Assembly: GCA_933207985.1 (NCBI GenBank)
Contig: OW240917.1
Location: forward strand, 107,067,986 to 107,131,985
Direction: 5' to 3'
Source of the DNA: Pelobates cultripes
Taxonomy: Eukaryota; Chordata; Amphibia; Anura; Pelobatidae
DNA: 64,000 bases
Under the pieces are notes generated by a model. That model did not search any database. It saw only the letters and a list, made by a program, of their open reading frames with translations, and was not told the origin of the DNA. The stretch's first letter is position 1, and every line of letters starts with the position of its first letter. The position numbers were made by a program, and so were the translations under genes. Of this stretch, positions 31,497-43,465 are shown piece by piece.

Positions 31497-34400
31497 CAAC
31501 TAAAAAGAAAGAGGTATAGGTATTTTGATTGGATCTAATAAAGTCATTGCTGTAATGGCTTACCGAATTGTGACATGCACCAAAGACAAATCACACATTT
31601 AAATTATACAGAAAAAAGCTAATTTTCCACCAGTACCATAGCACTCATTTTTTATGGGACTGTTTTAATTATTGAATAAGTTGATATCAAATTACATCAC
31701 AACTGAATCAGACTCTGTTAAATTGTAGACAGATAAGCTATATAAACAACCTATGATCAGCAACATGTTAGCAACAGATTATAGTGCACTAACAAATATA
31801 CCAACCAAAACAGTGGCATTAAATTCTTACTGATCACAATCCTGTAACAAATGTCGTGAAACCACTGCCCTCAACACTAATCATAGCTAACACAAACAAA
31901 TTATTGCTGCAATACATGAACTTGTAAATTGTGAATCTGATTAGAAGATCCGGCCCTAAGGTATAGGGGCAGACTATCTCATCTTTCACTACCTCAAACT
32001 GAGTCAGGTTTGGAACTAAGATGACCAGCTCCCTTTACTTCTACTTACTTTCCACTAATATAATAGGGAGTTCATTCAAGTGGCATGCATGTTAGAGGAC
32101 AAAAATTCACTCCTTTATATATATATAAATATATATATAATTCTTGTGGAAATGCACTTTATAAAATTATGAGATTCTTTGTGTTTTGGATGTGCTTCTG
32201 CATGTTCACCCACCAAGATCATTTTATTAGTTTTTATCACCCAACCAATCACAGAATTGTATCCAATTTCTTAAACATTGTGGTAATGCTGTGGCAGTGA
32301 ATAATAATATATGAAAATGTCCAGAACAAAAACTATTTGGGCAGTAGTATTAGTCTTATATGGTATTTACATTCAAACTAATCCACGTGAAGATAACTTG
32401 AAGTACATTGTCTGGAGCTTATTGATCATAAATATGTTATATTTTCTTTCTAAGTCTGAAAATATCCTGGATAACAGAAGCTGCATCTAAAACATGTAAT
32501 GTTTTGTTTATTATTTAGTTAAATACGAACAGACCACTGGTAACATTATCCGTGTTTAATTTTAAGATGTTCTAAACCACAGCCTGATTTGAAACTAATG
32601 TTTCCTTGTAAAATTCTGAACAGGAAACTCTGAAAAAGAATATTCTTTCTACCCGGTATTATAAAGCAATGACCTTTTGAGGACACCTTAAATCTATTCA
32701 CATCATCTGAACTAATAAAATACACCAGAAGAGAGCTCATAAAAAGCTTTTGTGATAGTCTGCATATGGTCTTTATCCTGTCCTCCGTATATCAGAAGTC
32801 AGCCATCCTACAACACAGAAGATGATGTTGGAATAGTAATTAGTTTATCTTCATATCAATTAATGTTATCAAAATGTTAGATGCTTAGATGCAGAAATTT
32901 GAGTTTTGCTTTCATGTACTGTGCTTGTAAATGTTGTAGGTTCTAGTAAATCCAGTATATTCTGGCATGACTGGTGGTGAAAGTAAACTTGAAAAGAGTC
33001 TGTTATAGTTGTACTTTGATCTGTGTTTTCAAAGAAAACTACTAGCAGCTCCTTTCCATCTCTTGATAATGATATATCCTTGAACTCTCAGAATTCATAA
33101 TATAATCTACCTTGTGAGTAAACCAGGAGCATTACTTTATATTATTGAGAACAAGAGACAGATGGAACATGAATCTTATGGTGATCTTCCTATAATGTTA
33201 GATGCATAATTGTACAATATGCCTGCTAATTTATTATTACATATTCTTTCTTACAGGGAACCCTGCTAGTGAAACATACTGATAACATAACATATGTTGT
33301 TCCACTAAAATTTTAAATAATTAACAATTCAGTAAATTGTATTGTTAAAGTTGCAATATAATGGTTTTGATAATTATAATATAAAAAAATATATATTTAA
33401 TTCTTTAACATGCAATAATCTTTCTCTCTTGCAGCTATTCTATATTTTAAAGATAAAATAAAATCTATATTCAAAGATTATTTCAGTACGAGAAAGATAA
33501 TAGACTACAATTTATGGGTGATTGGAATAATATGTGAAATTGAAAAGAATAATGAAACCTGCATGAAAAAACCCCACACTGCAATGCAGTAACATACGAG
33601 AACGTACCACCAGCAATCTGAAACCTGATACTCCCCAAGTTGCTTTTCTTGGAGTAATACTTTACTTTCTTTTTGTATGCTTATGACCAGCATTTTTCTA
33701 AATCAGCTTTCACCTGAGAAATGTTTCCTGAAACTTCATTTCTATCACAAAAGATACCAAAACTTTCTTTAATTTACTTACTCATACTTTTAGGGACAAT
33801 TGTAAGCAAATCTTACAGGAAACCATATCTTGCATGCTACGCTTCCGTCAATCAATCGTGCATAATACTGAATCATTTAACAGCACATTCCTCTGCCAGT
33901 ATTTTGCTCTTTGTCTGCATGTCCTCAATATTGCTCCAGCTATCTATATTTCTATATCTATTTTATTACCAAATGTGACCTTATATTTTGCTTCTTAAAT
34001 TCACATTTCCTTTTTTCTGACTTTCTCATTAGCACATCCAATTCCCACCAGCTTTATGCGTTCTATGCATTTTAAACTATAGAAACGTCTTTAGAAATGC
34101 ATGCCGATAAACTTATCTATCAAACATTAGCTATTTTTAATTTGCACAATTCTATTCTCCAAATAAAACCTTTAAATGTATTGACATAATAGTAAAATAT
34201 TTTCATATTTTTATTTTCCTGTCATTTATTCTACAATTAATGAATAATGATTATTCATACTGAGCTGCATTGCCAATTTCAAGCCACATTGAATGTTTCT
34301 GAATTTTACAATATACATTTCATATAATGTTTGTCTCTTTACCAGTAAATATATTGTTGCCTTGCAGGATGTATCCCTTTGTGAACTAGACAGCTCAATT

Positions 34401-34937
34401 AAAAAACTAATTCATAATGCAAAAACAGGACAGGAATTAAACTAAGATGTTCCCCAAATATTTTTTTCCTTGTTTTGTATTATAGAAATACAGTTTAATT
34501 CCTAACGTCTAAACTTAATAGCAGAAGCTGACACAATTTATCCCACCATAATACAGATTGTTTAATGGTGTTATTTGAATGCAATTAGCAATTTAGTAAC
34601 CATGTTATTGTTATTTAATCAAGTTTCTGTAGCTGTTTAAATGACCATACAGTCAGTTTAAAATTAAGCTAAAACAAAGCAAGTTTATTTTGGAATAAAT
34701 TAATAGCTAGCCACCAAAAGATGTGTCTTTGTCTTAATAACATGTTAATAGCTAGTTATTGTCTTTGGAAGCCTCTGCCTTAATCTATTTAAAACATTTT
34801 ATTTTTAGTCTAATACAATACCGAGGACAACATTAGAAAACATGTAATTACCTGAACTAGAGAACAAAGAGTATAGGTTTCTAAAAATATGGAAAAACTC
34901 TTATAGTTTATATGGAGGAGCACAGCCAATATCCTTT

Positions 34938-34938
<1 letters not shown>
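31497..34938. other. AT-rich DNA with no recognisable gene
   Basis: No exon or element end was recognised. A stretch at about 33977-34040 recurs at 44134-44190. Confidence 0.45.
33977..34040 (+). repeat. Dispersed repeat fragment shared with 44134-44190
   Basis: Both copies read ACCTTATATTTT, then TTCACATTTCCTTTTTTCTG and ACTTTCTCATT, in the same orientation and 10 kb apart. The family is unknown. Confidence 0.65.

Positions 34939-35032
<94 letters not shown>
34939..35032. repeat. (TA)n microsatellite
   Basis: About 47 TA repeats abut the inverted-repeat block that follows. Confidence 0.97.
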
Positions 35033-35035
<3 letters not shown>

Positions 35036-35722
35036 CACAAGATCCAGCGCACTCACCTATCCACTAAACAGCAACTTCAATGTTGAAAGATTTTATTTGT
35101 TTTTTTAAAAACACCTAATCTAGGCAAAAATAATGGGGGTTTAGTTACATTATATGATCATACATTGCATAAGCCAACATTGAAGTTGTTGTTTAGTGGA
35201 TAGGTGAGTGCTCTGGATCTTGTGTATTCTATTATTTGGCCCCCAGCAGCACCCCCATTTATGCATGTTCAGGTGAGTACAGCCAACCCCCTCTTGTTTC
35301 ATATATATATATATATTTGGGAGTCTAGCCAACTCCTTGGTTTTGCACCCCTCCCTGTCACAGGTGACTCATCCCAGGGCCCTATTTAGCCTTGTACTGC
35401 AGAGAGCCCCAGATGGAATTTTTTCCCCCAAGTAGGTTAATCTCATAAGAGCAGACATTAGGCTGTTAGTGTAGGACCTGCCAAAGATGGGGTACATTGA
35501 CGTTGTGGCAGGCTTATGCAATGTATGATCATATAATGTAACTAAAACCCCATTATTTTTGCCTAGATTAGGTGTTTTTAAAAAAACAAATAAAATCTGT
35601 CAACATTGAAGTTGCTGTTTAGTGGATAGGTGAGTGCGCTGGATCTTGTGTATTGTATTATTTGGCCTCCAGCAGCACCCCCATTTATGCATGTTCAGGT
35701 GAGTGCAGCCAACCCCCTCTTG

Positions 35723-35768
<46 letters not shown>
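35033..35768. repeat. Compound inverted and direct repeat between TA tracts
   Basis: 35035-35173 is the reverse complement of about 35508-35655 (shared words ATGATCATA, CCTAGATTAGGTGTTTTT, TTTAGTGGATAGGTGAGTGC). In addition, 35178-35305 is a direct repeat of about 35602-35730 (GGATCTTGTGTATT, AGCAGCACCCCCATTTATGC), and both direct copies end in TA tracts. The layout of inverted and direct terminal copies resembles Penelope-like elements, but no protein is present and this is a guess. Confidence 0.8.
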
Positions 35769-35770
<2 letters not shown>

Positions 35771-35892
35771 AAGTCAAGCCACAGGACTTGTTTTTTCCAT
35801 TTTAACAGAGCTTTCACTACTGCAAGGAATTCTGGGTAGGCGTATGCAAATAAGCTCAACACAGAACCATAATTCTAATTCATAATTCACTA

Positions 35893-36094
35893 GTCTAATA
35901 CTATCCTTACCTTTTTGTGTAATTTTACCCCACTCCCTCTAGCATGTAAGCTCATTGAGCAGGGCCCTCAACCCCTCTGTTCCTGTGTGTCCAACTTGTC
36001 TGGTTACAACTACATGTCTGTTCGTCCACCCATTGTAAAGCTCTGCGGAATTTGACGGCACTCTATAAATATCATAATAATAATAATAATAATT
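35893..36094 (+). repeat. SINE-like element with (AAT)n tail
   Basis: The sequence includes ATGTAAGCTCATTGAGCAGG, then TGTAAAGCTCTGCGGAATTT and CACTCTATAAATAT, ending in (ATA)n. I know this kind of 3' module from amphibian short interspersed or LINE-tail repeats. No RNA polymerase III promoter was confirmed. Confidence 0.55.
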
Positions 36095-36995
36095 CCACTC
36101 CACGATGTCTTTTTGCTGATGATACTAAGATATTTAATAGGGTTGATATTCCAGGAGGGATAAGCCAAATAAATGATTTAGGTAAACTAGAAAAATGATC
36201 AGAGTTATGGCAACTGACATTTAATGTGGATAAGTGCAAGATAATGCATCTTGGACATAGAAAACCAAGGGCAGAGTACAGAATATTTGATAGAGTCCTA
36301 ACCTCAACATCTGAGGAAAGGGATTTAGGGGTGATTATTTCTGATGACTTAAAGGTAGGCAGACAATGTAATAGAGCAGCAGGAAATGCTAGCAGAATGC
36401 TTGGTTGTATAAGGAGAGGTATTAGCAGTAGAAAGAGGTAAGTGCTCATGCCATTGTACAGAACACTGGTGAGACCTCACTTGGAGTATTGTACGCAGTA
36501 CTGGAGACCGTATCTTCAGAAGGATATTGATACTTTAGAGAGAGTTCAGAGAAGGGCTACTAAACTGGTTCATGGATTGCAGGATAAAACTTACAAGGAA
36601 AGGTTAAAGGATCTCGTATAGCTTGGAGGAAAGACGAGACAAGGGGGGTATGATAGAAACATTTAAATACATAAAGGGAATCAACACAGTAAAGGAGAAG
36701 ACTATATTTAAAAGAAGAAAAATTACCACAACAAGAGGACATAGTCTTAAATTAGAGGAGCAGAGGCTTAAAAAGAATATAAGGAAGTATTACTTTACTG
36801 AGAGGGTAGTGGATGCATGGAATAGCCTTCCAGCTGACGTGGTAGAGGTTAACACAGTAAAGGAGTTTAAGCATGCGTTGGATAGGCATAAGGCTATCCT
36901 AACTACAAGATAAGGCCAGGGACTAATGAAGGTATTTCGAAAATTGTGCAGACTAGATGGGCGAATGGTTCTTATCTGTCGTCACATTCTATGTT
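36095..36995 (+). pseudogene. CR1 LINE 3' fragment (RT C-terminal part and 3' end)
   Basis: The sequence opens with a FADDTKIF-like RT catalytic motif at about 36111-36135, then FNVDKCKIMHLGHR, ERDLGVIISDDLK, RQCNRAAGNASRMLG, RPHLEYC, MIETFKYIKG and FTERVVDAWNSLP, all typical of the CR1 RT and C-terminal region. Several stops and frame changes break it. It ends in the CR1-type 3' terminus near CACATTCTATGTTTCCATG. It is 5' truncated, plus strand. Confidence 0.9.
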
Positions 36996-36999
36996 TCCA

Positions 37000-38332
37000 T
37001 GTTTCACTTTATACATGGTAGGCCAAGCCTCCATAGCAAGCCAGTAACCAACCTCATGCTGATGAGTTGCGTAACAACAAAAAAACTGTCCATGAGTGGC
37101 TCACTGGCTTTGCTCCTCTTCGTGAGCTGTGTTTCAAAACGTTGTATACAGCAGACACATACTCCAAGGAATAGATTTATAAAGTGGAATGTAGCAGAGA
37201 GCTGATTTCCCACAGCCTATTTCCGCTGGTATCCTATAATAGCCCAGGAACAAGTAGTATATCCAATAGGGTAACAAGCACAATCAGCAAGGCAATCCAG
37301 TAATATCCCATCACTTTTCCCAATAACTGGGCGACACACAGTATCAGGAGTAGAACTGACTTTTAATCCCACAACCCCTGCTTTTATGTGGTTCTTCCCT
37401 GCAAGGGAGACACACACATTAATTACTACAGTAACCAATCACATAGACGTTACCTCCCACATATCTCCTCCCCTCAGCCTAACATTTAACATAATTAAAA
37501 TGTACACATTTTCCCCAATTCTTGGATGTACCCCAAATATGATAGGTACCCCCTAAATGTGGTATCCCTTGGTAGCCCTGATCTGGGTGAGTAACATATT
37601 CAAAAATCACCCAGATCGGAGCAGGGGTTCGAGAGTTATGGGGGAGCAAAAATTTGACCGACCGCACAGGCAAAGTAGCCGAAAACAGTTCCATGAGTTT
37701 TGGCCTTGCGGTCGGTTTCTGTTCATGCATAAAAAGTCCCGAAAGTATATGCCATCCAGGGTTGAGCTGGCATTTGGATGAATCCCCTGGTTCGTGGGAT
37801 TCATCCTACCGAACAGCGGGCCATTCGGGAGTTTCAATCTGTTCTTTCTGGAGCCCAGGAGGTCTTAGCGGTGTTCGGGTAGACGAGTGTCCGATTTGAG
37901 TTCCAGACACTCGACGACCAAACACCGCTGTTCGTGTGTTAAGATGGCCACCGCCACGTGTTCGGCTGCTGGAATGGCGGCCACCCAGGGATTACAGCAA
38001 AGCGTTCATGCTTTTTAACCAGGGGAATGTAATGGACGAACAGGGAGGTTAATTACAGCCACACTTCACATCAGGGTGGTCCGGTTGTTCGGTACTTTGA
38101 TTCTGATGGTGAATGCAGCAGTTCAATGCAGATTTGTATGGCTTTTTACCGAACAACCGGACAAATATTATTAAGGTAACATAAATTCACAGGAAAGTCT
38201 CTATAATAAGTTAATACGAAAACTTTTTATGTTCAAATAAAAAAATATGAAGGAAATGTGTTGGACAGCCAGAGGGGTTCTGCTTCATGGAATTATGAGG
38301 CAAAAATGTGGTTCTTTGTTGAATCCTTTGGT
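37000..38332. other. Mixed-composition DNA with no recognised gene
   Basis: A moderately GC-rich section (about 37.55-38.15 kb) has words such as GTTCGG and CCGAACA repeated in both directions, suggesting an old dispersed element, but no termini or proteins could be defined. Confidence 0.4.
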
Positions 38333-38341
38333 ATGTATATA

Positions 38342-38432
<91 letters not shown>
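38333..38432. repeat. (TA)n(TG)n(TA)n microsatellite
   Basis: A compound dinucleotide repeat of about 100 bp. Confidence 0.95.
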
Positions 38433-38434
<2 letters not shown>

Positions 38435-38938
38435 GAGCAAGTTGAGTTCTTTTTTTGGGGTTCTAGTGTTCTATTCAGAGATCACCTACCATCAGTGGTG
38501 CAGCACTTTCCTGAAGAAGGGGAGACATGTCAAGTCATGTGATATGTGGAATGATTAAAATGCTTCTGTCAACTGGGCCAAATATGACAGAAATATTCAC
38601 AACTTGTCAATAACACTGCCATGCAACAAAACACTGTATTTGATACATTCTATTTCTGGCTTTGGACATACTGTATATTCCCCAGATTTGGCAACCTTTT
38701 TACTTCTTAAATTTAGTATTAAAAATCTCTTATAAATACCGTGTTTCTTACCTTATTTCCAGTGCTATGTCACAGTCATTGCACCTGGCAGCTCCTCCTC
38801 TAATGTTGTTATCTTGTCTGCCGACTCTTCATGCACTTCTCGTCCAATCAAATTATTCTCATAGAGAATCAGTGTGAAGGAAAAGCACATGCACAATGAG
38901 TGCCACTCTTGTCCAATCAAATGCTTCTCATTGGGAGC

Positions 38939-39310
38939 AGAGCCGTACTTAGGTTACTTGGCACCTGGAGCAAATGTATGTTGGCATCCCCCCGAATAGT
39001 CTATTATGACCCCCTTTTGTATCTTCTATGCCCCTCTTGTGTCTTCTACCCTACTATTGTGTCTCATAACCTACTCTTGTGTCTCTTATTCCCCCTCATA
39101 TCTAAAGCCCTCCTAATGTGTCATCTACCTCCTTGTGGGTCATCCCCCTTTCTTTCCCTTCTCTTGTGTCTTATACCACCAGCATCTTCCCCCCCCTTTA
39201 TGTGTTATACCACCTTGTGTATCTTATGCACGCTTGAATCTCTTACCTCTCCCCTTTCATCCTGCTTTTCTAGTTGTGTCTCCTTCCCCTTTTACTGTGT
39301 CTATGATGCC
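38939..39310 (+). mobile_element. Possible hAT left end followed by CT-rich tandem DNA
   Basis: CAGAGCCGTACTTAGG at 38939 resembles a hAT terminus. It is followed by degenerate units of CCCTTTTGTGTCTTCTA type. No matching right end was found. A stretch near 39578-39595 (TTTAGTGTCCC) resembles the right end of the TTAA MITE group. Confidence 0.35.
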
Positions 39311-39782
39311 TTACCCATTGACTATGCCACATATAGGGATGCATTGAATCCAATGCTTCTTTATGAATAGCATTTGATGATGTTCAACGTCCTCATGCAG
39401 GTCAAACATGAGTTCAGAAGCTCCTCTAGTAGCTATCAGGTAGACAGCCATTAGAGGCTTGTTTAAGCCTTCAATCAAAATTGTTTTATCTACTACATGG
39501 CAAGGTTTTAGATGGCAGGCATAAAATGACAGAAGAACTGCACCCAGACCATTATATTAAGATTAAGTGATCTGGATCCTTTAGTGTCCCTTTTAGTCAA
39601 TTTATATTCAATAACAGGGTATTTCACTCAATTATACAACTTTTATACCCTAAGGATTTACAATAAATAAAGTACATGAATAGAAAACTTGCTGAATATC
39701 TGTGATCAAGTATCAACACAGATAGTACACTCTCCCTACATTTTTTTTTAATACTCGAGTTATATTAACAGTAATAAAATTA

Positions 39783-40939
39783 TTAGACATGTGCACCAGT
39801 GAAATTTTAATTTTGTACAAATGGTTTTGTACTAAATACCAATTTTATTTGTCAATCCCAAATTTGGTCCGTAAACCATTTGTTTATTTGTCTCGCTGTC
39901 TTTTAAAACTGATACCAATCAGTGTGATGTCAATTTACACAGCATGGAAAAATTCAATCAGAGTGCTGTGACAGGTTTTTAAAGACTTACCTGTCAGTCT
40001 CTTCACTTACCTGTCAGAGCACTCTTTTATTGGGGGGGGAGTGACTAGGGGCTTGGAGACCCCTAGTCACTTTATTATTTGTGGTCTCACCCACAGCTCA
40101 TGGGTGGGGACCTGGGGGGGACATTAAGTCCCGCCCTACTTATTTATTTATTTAGGGTCCTCACCTGCCTCTCATGGGTGGGGACCAGCGTGGACATTAG
40201 GTCCCTGCTTTAACTAATTAGGGTCCCCATTCACCGCTCATGGATGGGGACCAGTTGGGGACACTAGGTCCCCCCTCTAATTAATTAGGCTCCCCACCCA
40301 CCGCTCATGGGTGGGGACCTGGGGGGGACATTAGGTCCCCCCATTATTTATTTATTTAGGGTTCCCATCCGCTGCTCATGTGTGGGGACAATGAGGAACA
40401 TTACGTCCCCTCTTTAATTAATTAGGAGCCTTACCCACCGCTCATGGGTTGAAACCTGGGGGGGACTTTAGGTCCCCCCATTATTTATTTATTTAGGGTC
40501 CCCACCCGCCGCTTATTGGTGGGGACCAGTGTGGACATTAGGTCCCCCCTTTAATTAGGGACCCCAACCATCGCTCATGGGTGGGGACCAGGGGGACATT
40601 ATGTCATAGTGACCCCCACAGGTTTTAATGCGGGGTTGAGGGGGGTTGGAATTAATATTTATTACAAGGAGGGAGCTGGTAGCGCTGCCAGCTCCCTTCT
40701 TGCTTTTTTTTCCTGCGCATGCGCAGTGCTATTTTCTCCGTGCTGTGGGGGTTAATTTCCCTGCAGCACGGAGTCTATTAAATGAACGAAACAAAAAGGT
40801 AATGCATTCGGAACTTGCCCTTTCGTTTCACTTAGATTTCGTATGTAGGGCTTTCGTTTACGTTTTAGTAAACAAATACGAAAAAAATCTAATTTTCGAA
40901 CAAAATCGTATTCGTACAAAAATGAATGCACATGTCTAA
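39783..40939. mobile_element. MITE with TTAGACATGTGCA ends carrying a minisatellite
   Basis: TTAGACATGTGCA (39783-39795) is inverted at 40927-40939 as TGCACATGTCTAA. Sub-terminal parts also pair (TTTTGTACAAA near the left, TTCGTACAAAAA near the right). The interior is mostly the tandem array at 40035-40620 plus TGCGCATGCGCA. No transposase; target duplication not established. Confidence 0.7.
40035..40620. repeat. Palindromic minisatellite of about 85-90 bp units
   Basis: There are about seven units, each with CTCATGGGTGGGGACC and GGGGACATTAGGTCCCC, so every unit can fold on itself. Linkers of TTATTTATTTATTTAGGG and TTAATTAATTAGG types are mixed along the array, loosely alternating. Confidence 0.85.
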
Positions 40940-41133
40940 AAACTTTCATCTTTATAAATTAACAGGTTTTAACTTTAACACATTATCAGTGATCTATCTA
41001 TCAACCAATTTAACTAACATTTTTTCTATCAACCTCATACAGCTTTTTCCCATTATTATATTGTAATTTTACATTTAATGGTAATAAATTAAACCATATA
41101 CATGGAATTCAGGTACCTGTATGTATATCTCTA

Positions 41134-41647
41134 ATACATCTATGTTGGCCCAAATTTTGACAGTCAAATGACATTAGAGATGTTAACAAATTATTTCCTC
41201 CATTCAAATATAGTGGATATTAACCCCTTCAGGACCGAGGACGGTTCAGGACCGTTATCGGCATTTTTCCATTGCTGACTGGTGACGATCCTGAACCATC
41301 CTAACGGTCCAATGTACTTACCCGATCGCCGTCGTTCCCCCGGCGGCGATCGGCGGTGTTCCCGTTGTGGGGAGACTGCCTGCAGCCCAGACAGTCTCCC
41401 CGCGGCAGATACATCTATGTTGGCCCAAATTTTGACAGTCAAATGACATTAGAGATGCTAACAAATTATTTCCTCCATACAAATATAGTGGATATTAACC
41501 CCTTCAGGACCGAGGACGGTTCAGGACAGTCATCGCATTTTTCCATTGCCGACCCGTGACGATCCTGAACCATCCTAATGGTCCAATGTACGTACCCGAT
41601 CGCCGTCGTTCCCCCGGTGGTGCCCAGACAGTCTCCCCGCGGCGGAT
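41134..41647 (+). repeat. Tandem duplication across a transposon end
   Basis: The unit 41134-41408 recurs from 41409 with a deletion in its second half. Each unit holds flanking DNA (CATCTATGTTGGCCCAAATT) followed by the left end of the TTAA element (TTAACCCCTTCAGGACCG). The duplication therefore happened after insertion. Confidence 0.9.
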
Positions 41648-41984
41648 TAGGACCCCTGGGGCCATGTGATTGCTCAACAGGCAGTCTCCCTGCATGTGTA
41701 AAATCATTAAAAAAAATTAAATTAAAGTTAATTAAAAAAATTTATATAATGTCATACTAAGTGTATTTTTATATTAATATGTACTTTAACATTAATATAA
41801 AAATACAAGTATAATTAAATTACACACGTATATATATAATAACTATATATATTATATATATATATATATATATTATAAAATACAAATAATGAAGTTAAAT
41901 TAAATAAAAAAATGTAAAATAATAATAAAAATGTAAAAAAATTATATATCTATATGAAATTTTATTCTAACTGTATTTTGATAG

Positions 41985-42033
<49 letters not shown>

Positions 42034-42340
42034 GCAAAATACACTTAGAATGAAATTGTATATATATCTATGTATATATTAATAAATAAAAATAATACGA
42101 AATATACATATGTCCATATACAAAATTACATAAATAATTATATAAATATACACGTAGACTTCAAATATATAAATATGCATATATATTTAAATTCTATGTG
42201 CGTATTTATGTAATATTTTACATAATTAAGTAATTTTATTGATTGCAATTTGAGGGACCTGCCTGCCAACCCAGGTCGAAAGTCCAGAGAATTTAATTTG
42301 CTAGCACTATATTTTACCCTGTAACTTTGTATGACACCCT

Positions 42341-42594
42341 AAAACCTGTACATGGGGGATACTGTTTTACTTGGGAGACTTCGCTGAACACAAATATTAG
42401 TGATTCAAAACATTAAAACATATAACAGCGATGATATTGTCAGTGAAAGTGACTTTTATTTGCATTTTTCACACACAAATAGCACTTTTACTGATGATAT
42501 AATTGTTGTGATACGTTTTCCTGTTTTGAAACACTAATATTTGTGTTCAGCAAAGTCTCCCGAGTATAACAGTACCCCCTATGTACAGGTTTTA
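42341..42594. repeat. Long hairpin, arms about 72 bp
   Basis: The left arm (42341-42412) and right arm (42522-42594) are near-perfect reverse complements, sharing AAAACCTGTACAT, TGGGAGACTT and CTGAACACAAATATTAGTG. The loop is about 110 bases. Confidence 0.9.
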
Positions 42595-42738
42595 TAGCGT
42601 TTTTGAAAGTTACAGGGTCAAATATATGGGTCAAATATTTTTACATTAAAAAAGGCCAGGTTGGTTACGTTGCCTTTGAGAGCATATGGTAGCCCAGGAA
42701 TGAGAATTACCCCCATGATGGCATACCATTTGCAAAAG

Positions 42739-42948
42739 AAGACAACCCAAAGTATTGCAAATGGGGTATGTCCAGTCTTTTTTAGTAGTCACTTAGGCAC
42801 AAACACTGGCCAAAATTAACGTTCAATTTAGTTTTTTACTTTTTTCACACACAAACAAATATGAATGCTAACTTTGGCCAGTGTTTTTGACTAAGTGGCT
42901 ACTAAAAAAGACTGGACATACCCCATATTGAATACCCTGGGTTGTCTT
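42739..42948. repeat. Long hairpin, arms about 74 bp
   Basis: The arms 42739-42812 and 42873-42948 pair through AAGACAACCCA, ATGGGGTATGTCCAGTCTTT and AACACTGGCC, with a few mismatches. The loop is about 60 bases. Confidence 0.9.
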
Positions 42949-43465
42949 TAAAAAAAATATGTACATGTGGGGTGTTATTCAGAGATTTATGACAGATAAT
43001 AGTGTAACAATGTCACTATTGATAAATTTTTAAAATGTATGTTTTGAAACCACAATATCCTACTTGTACCTATAGCCCTATAACTTGCAAAAAAAAGCAA
43101 AAAAGAAGGTAAACACTGGGTATTTTTAAACTCAGGACAAAATTTTGAATCTATTTAGCAGTTTTTTCATTCGCTTTTGTAGATGAGTAAAAGATTTTTC
43201 AAGTAAAAGTAAAAAAAACATGATTTTTTTAAAATTGTTCATCATATTTTTTTATTTTTTTATTAAATTACATGATATTATATAAATAATGATATGTAAA
43301 GAAAGCCCCTTTTGTCCTGAAAAAAACAATATATAATTTGTATGGGAACAGTAAATGAGAGAGCGGAAAAAATTACAGCTAAACACAAACACCACAAAAG
43401 TGTAAAAAGAGGCCTGGTCGCAAATGTACAACATCGCAAACACAGTCCAGTCCTTAAGGGGTTAA

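Larger units (their letters stand above)
41224..43461. mobile_element. TTAA-flanked piggyBac-like element, non-autonomous
   Basis: The left end CCCCTTCAGGACCGAGGAC and the right end AGTCCTTAAGGGG are inverted and flanked by TTAA (41220-41223, 43462-43465). The interior has a GC-rich palindrome around CGATCGCCGTCG, long AT-rich tracts and two long hairpins (42341-42594 and 42739-42948). No transposase frame. The 80-bp element at 46407 has related ends. Confidence 0.75.

Noticed and set aside
37479..37899. Overlapping short frames in a GC-richer segment as an exon
   Set aside because: No splice sites or conserved motif; frames on both strands overlap as expected by chance in GC-richer DNA.
40646..40939. 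97-codon frame near the end of the 39.8-40.9 kb element
   Set aside because: It covers the MITE terminus and inverted repeat; no homology recognised.
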